Program-made: the position numbers and the translations under genes
The notes under the pieces: model-generated
Seen by the model: the letters and a program-made list of their open reading frames with translations, nothing else
What the model was told of the DNA's origin: nothing
Database searches by the model: none
In this document: piece by piece, positions 32,734 through 35,317 of the stretch
How the letters are laid out: every line of letters starts with the position of its first letter
How positions within the stretch are numbered: position 1 is the first letter of the stretch
NCBI GenBank assembly: GCA_030430255.1
Contig: JAUIGD010000015.1
Span: forward strand, 1-35,317
Direction: 5' to 3'
Origin: Verrucomicrobiia bacterium
Lineage (GTDB): Bacteria > Verrucomicrobiota > Verrucomicrobiia > Verrucomicrobiales > DEV007
DNA length: 35,317 bases

Positions 32734-33435
32734 GTGCCCGATCCCACCCCCGCCTCCACCCCGCTCCCCGGCGCCCTCGGCCTGCTCGTCGAGGGCGGTA
32801 TCTTCATGTGGCCGATCCTCGCGCTGCTGGTCGTCGCGGTCGCCGTGATGATCGAGCGCTGGCGCAGCTTGAAGATGCTCGACGTCGACTCCTCGGCGCT
32901 GCGGGAGCGGGTCGGTGAACATCTGACGCGCAATGAGATCGAGGCCGCGCTCGAGCTGACCGAGAACGCCCGCGGTCCGGTGGCGGGGATCTTGGCCAAC
33001 GGCCTGCGCAAGTACCTCGTGCTGCGGCGCCTCGGCCACGATGCCGCCCGCACCGAAGAGGGCGTCCTGAAGAGCATGGAGAGCTACGGCTCCCACATCG
33101 TCGCCGCGCTCGAGAGGCACCTGCCGGTCTTGGCCACGGTGGCCAGCGTCGCCCCGATGCTGGGCTTCCTCGGCACCGTCGCCGGCATGATCGAGTCGTT
33201 CGGGGAGATCGTCGCGACCATGGGCGAACAGAACATCGTCGAAGCTGCCGCCGACGGCATCAAGACGGCGCTGCTGACGACCTGTTTCGGCCTCATCGTC
33301 GGCATCCCCGCCTACATCGCCTTCAACTACTTCACCGGCGTCATCAACGGCTTCGTGCTCGAGGTCGAAAGCTCCGCCGCCGAACTCGTCGAACACGTCA
33401 CGGTGCAACTCACGCTCGAGGAGGGGGAGGCCTGA
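32734..33435 (+). CDS. exbB: MotA/TolQ/ExbB proton channel family protein
   Basis: 233 residues from a GTG at 32734. Three membrane segments: about 21-40 (GGIFMWPILALLVVAVAVMI), 132-154 and 176-200. The signature PMLGFLGTVAGMIESF at 141-156 and the TM3 stretch ALLTTCFGLIVGIPAYIAF at 179-197 are those of ExbB/TolQ, including the Thr pair that lines the proton path. With ExbD it forms an inner-membrane stator that uses proton-motive force to drive an energy-transducing partner (TonB-like or TolA-like). ExbD follows after 32 nt. No tonB or tolA is in the window; the giant TPR protein nearby is a conceivable partner. Whether it is ExbB or TolQ by orthology cannot be decided here. Confidence 0.92.
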   Translation: MPDPTPASTPLPGALGLLVEGGIFMWPILALLVVAVAVMIERWRSLKMLDVDSSALRERVGEHLTRNEIEAALELTENARGPVAGILANGLRKYLVLRRLGHDAARTEEGVLKSMESYGSHIVAALERHLPVLATVASVAPMLGFLGTVAGMIESFGEIVATMGEQNIVEAAADGIKTALLTTCFGLIVGIPAYIAFNYFTGVINGFVLEVESSAAELVEHVTVQLTLEEGEA

Positions 33436-33467
33436 GGCCGATCTCGCTCCCCGTCCGCATCCGAACG

Positions 33468-33902
33468 ATGCCCCGGCCCCTCCAGTTGCGCCGCCAGAAG
33501 CTCTTGGTCGAGTCGCCGGCCAGCGCCGCGACGGACATCGCCTTCATCCTCATCATCTTCTTCCTCGTGTGCGCGAGCGTGCAGCCCGACACCGGCCGCG
33601 AACAGGTGCTCCCCCGCAGCGAGGAGCAGGAGGACAAGGCGCAGCAGAGCCAGAACATCGAGGTCTCCATCTCTCAGGGGGCGGTGGTGGTCAACGGCAA
33701 CATCACCGAACCCGCCGCCGTGACGGGGAAGCTGCGCACCCTGCTGGCCGGGCGGGTCGCCGAGGCGGACCGGGTGGTGATCGTCAAGAGCACGCCCGAC
33801 ACCAGCTACGAGCGCTGGATCGACATCACCGGGCAGATCGAGAAGGCCGGCGGCATCGTCACCCTCAAGCTGGAGAAGACCCGCGAGGTCTTGGTGCCGT
33901 GA
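33468..33902 (+). CDS. exbD: ExbD/TolR-type biopolymer transport protein
   Basis: 144 residues. A basic N-terminus is followed by one membrane helix at about 22-38 with the essential family aspartate at D23 (AATDIAFILIIFFLVCASVQ). The periplasmic domain (about 45-140) carries NIEVSISQGAVVVNGNIT and a C-terminal VTLKLEKTREVLVP strand, as in ExbD/TolR dimerisation domains. The aspartate carries protons between the ExbB helices. Co-transcription with exbB is expected from the 32-nt gap. After its stop there is about 118 nt without a gene and then the large hairpin. Confidence 0.92.
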   Translation: MPRPLQLRRQKLLVESPASAATDIAFILIIFFLVCASVQPDTGREQVLPRSEEQEDKAQQSQNIEVSISQGAVVVNGNITEPAAVTGKLRTLLAGRVAEADRVVIVKSTPDTSYERWIDITGQIEKAGGIVTLKLEKTREVLVP

Positions 33903-34020
33903 GCCGCGGCGCTCCGGGACGGAGACAGGCAGGGGGCGGCGGAAGCTCGATACGCGGCACGCGGATGCCGTCGTGGCGCGGAGGGGGGCGCCCGGCCCCG
34001 ACCGGGGTCCACGGAACAGA

Positions 34021-34052
34021 GAGAGGCCAACCGGCGAGCCGGTTGGCCTCTC
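34021..34052. terminator. 14-bp perfect hairpin between convergent genes
   Basis: GAGAGGCCAACCGG (34021-34034) and CCGGTTGGCCTCTC (34039-34052) with a CGAG loop. It sits between exbD (plus) and the histone-like gene (minus) and probably ends both transcripts. There is no strong T-run on either strand, so the terminator role is likely rather than certain. Confidence 0.75.
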
Positions 34053-34063
34053 GTGATTGTCGT

Positions 34064-34084
34064 CCTCCGGCCGGATGCCGGAGG
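34064..34084 (-). terminator. hairpin downstream of the histone-like gene
   Basis: CCTCCGG (34064-34070) pairs with CCGGAGG (34078-34084) across a 7-nt loop, 20 nt past the histone-like stop. Its right side overlaps the GCCGGAGGGCAAA 13-mer shared with the 21012-21105 repeats. Confidence 0.5.
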
Positions 34085-34104
34085 GCAAAGCCTTGGGGAG
34101 ATGA

Positions 34105-34416
34105 CTAGCGGCGACGGGCAGCCTTCTTCTTGGCAGCTTTCTTCGCGGCCTTCTTCTTCGGCGCAGCCTTCTTCTTGGCAGCTTTCTTCGCGGCCTTCTT
34201 CTTCGGCGCGGCCTTCTTCTTGGCAGCCTTCTTCGCGGCCTTCTTCTTCGGCGCGGCCTTCTTCTTCGCTACCTTCTTCGCAGGAGCGGCTTTCTTCTTG
34301 GCGGCCTTGCGGGCCGGGGCCTTCTTCTTGGCCACCTTCTTGGCGGCCTTGCGGGCCGGGGCCTTCTTCTTGGCCACCTTCTTGGTAGCGCGTTTTGCGG
34401 CTTTCTTCTTTGCCAT
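34105..34416 (-). CDS. lysine/alanine-rich histone H1-like protein
   Basis: 103 residues made almost entirely of Lys, Ala, Pro and Arg, beginning MAKKKAAKRATKKVAKKKAP and ending KKKAARRR. It has the AKKxAAPKKK repeat of bacterial histone H1-like C-terminal tails (Hc1/Hc2 of Chlamydia, AlgP). Such proteins bind and compact DNA through unstructured basic tails. No globular domain or signal peptide is present. The coding DNA carries perfect or near-perfect tandem repeats, so length probably varies between strains. The start is clear because the frame is not open further upstream. It is monocistronic, divergent in spacing from ispH by 559 nt. Confidence 0.88.
   Translation of the reverse strand: MAKKKAAKRATKKVAKKKAPARKAAKKVAKKKAPARKAAKKKAAPAKKVAKKKAAPKKKAAKKAAKKKAAPKKKAAKKAAKKKAAPKKKAAKKAAKKKAARRR
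34118..34252. repeat. 45-nt tandem repeat, three copies, inside the histone-like gene
   Basis: Units at 34118-34162, 34163-34207 and 34208-34252, each encoding a 15-residue Ala/Pro/Lys block; the third differs at a few bases. Confidence 0.85.
34300..34383. repeat. 42-nt tandem repeat, two identical copies, inside the histone-like gene
   Basis: 34300-34341 and 34342-34383 are identical base for base, which indicates a recent duplication or gene conversion. Confidence 0.88.
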
Positions 34417-34975
34417 GGCAGTAGTGGTTGTCGTGGTTAAATCGGCCCCGTCTTCGGAAGCCGCGCCAAAGATGCGATCTCAGCTTACCCATGCAATAAG
34501 ATTTTCTGCGCTAGCGAAACGCTGGAGGCTCAACCAGGCGCGGACGCCAGCGGCGCCGCGCCGCGTTCGTTGAATCAATGTTAGAATTTTTATATCCTTC
34601 TTTTAGTTAGCGCAAAACGCCCTAACCGACCTGCATTTTTAAAATCCGCCGGCGCGGCGCGGCGCCTCCCCCCCGCGTCGGGGAAGCGGACAGCCATGCG
34701 GGATGCGCTACTGCGGCAGGCGCCGCCCCCCGGCGCGGACCCCGTCGCCGCCGCGGCCGCACCCCGCCCGGCCGTAAATTTTATGGCCGCGCCAAGCCGC
34801 CCGACCGCGGGCGGTTGAGTTTGCCACCAAATAGTTGTTAGAAAACGGCCTCTAACATTTGGAAAACCCAGCCCAGCCACGCCTCCGGCAACCGAAAAAA
34901 AAATTCGGAAAAGCGCTGCCGCGATCGGCCCGGCCCATCGTCGGGCACAAAAAGCGAACAATTCCCCCCCGTCGA
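34417..34975. other. 559-bp non-coding region with A/T islands and hairpins
   Basis: It holds the 5' region of the histone-like gene (an A/T-rich stretch at 34576-34612, read on the minus strand with TATAAA-like bases, is the best promoter candidate). It also holds the 3' region of ispH. Visible inverted repeats are CGGCCGTAA / TTATGGCCG (34768-34788 area, one G·U) and TGTTAGA / TCTAACA (34836-34842 / 34851-34857). An A9 run near 34897 reads as a T-run after a small GCCG/CGGC hairpin and could end ispH. I see no convincing gene. Confidence 0.5.
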
Positions 34976-35317
34976 TCAGCCCCCGACGATCTCTTCGAGG
35001 GGGTGTCCCCGCAGTTCGAAGACGCGCAGCACGGTCGCCTCGATGAGGTTGTTCGGGCACGACGCGCCGGCCGTGACGCCGACGGTCACCGGCCGGTCCC
35101 GGTCGAGCAACACCTGCGGGTAGCTGTTCACCTCCGCCTTCTGCTCGAGGTCGAAGTGCAGGATCTGTTCGAGCGACTCCAGGCAAGCGGCGTCGCGGAT
35201 GAAGAAGGAAGGCAGGGTCTCCGATCCGATCTCGACGAGGTGCGTGGTGTTCGAGCTGTTGTAACCGCCGACGACCAGGAGCATGTCCATCGGTTCGCGG
35301 AGCATCTCGAACAGCGC
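34976..35317 (-). CDS. ispH: 4-hydroxy-3-methylbut-2-enyl diphosphate reductase, C-terminal part
   Basis: The last 113 residues of IspH run off the window edge. Recognisable motifs are MLLVVGGYNSSNTTHLVEI (the substrate-binding S-S-N-T loop) and VGVTAGASCPNNLIEATV (the TAGAS-x-P motif). The stretch between them, with a helix and an HFDLEQKAEV insert, fits the longer plant/cyanobacterial-like form rather than the short E. coli form. IspH is a cytoplasmic iron-sulfur enzyme that performs the last step of the MEP pathway, making IPP and DMAPP. The cluster-binding cysteines lie in the missing N-terminal part. The stop is TGA at 34978-34976. Confidence 0.93.
   Translation of the reverse strand, partial: ALFEMLREPMDMLLVVGGYNSSNTTHLVEIGSETLPSFFIRDAACLESLEQILHFDLEQKAEVNSYPQVLLDRDRPVTVGVTAGASCPNNLIEATVLRVFELRGHPLEEIVGG

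Noticed and set aside
34118-34383. Tandem repeats considered as a CRISPR array
   Set aside because: The units are contiguous, have no unique spacers and encode a lysine-rich protein in frame.

Overview
The window is GC-rich bacterial chromosome, most likely from a member of the Verrucomicrobiota (PVC superphylum). The lineage markers are three large secreted proteins of the DUF1080 / beta-propeller / HEAT / CxxCH 'PVC-type' class, a PQQ-like propeller protein starting with the phylum-typical WPSWRGPNQNG motif, a short PEP-CTERM sorting tail, a lysine-rich histone H1-like protein and a plant/cyanobacterial-style ispH. The lineage is inferred from gene content; no rRNA or tRNA is present.

Layout. 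Bases 1-108 are a fragment of deoC that abuts, without a spacer, the truncated 3' end of a minus-strand PVC-type gene (109-3347); this looks like a contig-end chimera or rearrangement. A minus-strand block follows: PQQ-like propeller protein (3758-5032), a 1677-residue DUF1080/propeller/HEAT/LamG/cytochrome c protein (5150-10183) and a Dabb-fold protein (10204-10509). Divergent from these is a LamG PEP-CTERM protein (10725-12062) with a clear terminator.

The most interesting locus is 12186-16097. One reading frame of 1304 codons is interrupted once, by TGA at 14028-14030. The frame continues in register for 689 further codons, and the TGA is followed at 17 nt by a stem with a GGUCG apical loop, as in bacterial SECIS elements. 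I read it as a candidate selenoprotein: FG-GAP/VCBS propeller, Sec615, ASPIC/UnbV, a TlpA-like thioredoxin domain with CAPC, then TPRs.

Next comes a small regulator module: a 31-bp near-perfect palindrome, an XRE helix-turn-helix gene and a translationally coupled gene of unknown function. An MDR alcohol dehydrogenase follows, then a VTC polyphosphate-polymerase, DUF4956 membrane protein and HlyD-type adaptor set (18075-20981). After two copies of a 42-nt hairpin repeat comes a 2427-residue secreted TPR/Ig-like giant and a small membrane protein. A third PVC-type cytochrome protein (29034-32621, minus) is divergent from an ExbB/ExbD pair. A 14-bp perfect hairpin separates exbD from the convergent histone-like gene, and the window ends inside ispH.

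How the genes fit together: most encode envelope or exported proteins. The PVC-type proteins and propellers are usually linked to periplasmic oxidation and polysaccharide use. ExbB/ExbD supplies proton-motive force to an outer-membrane or periplasmic process. The VTC/DUF4956 pair is linked to polyphosphate. A 3'-UTR element with a conserved two-stem fold occurs just downstream of two unrelated minus-strand genes (3646-3735 and 28930-29016).
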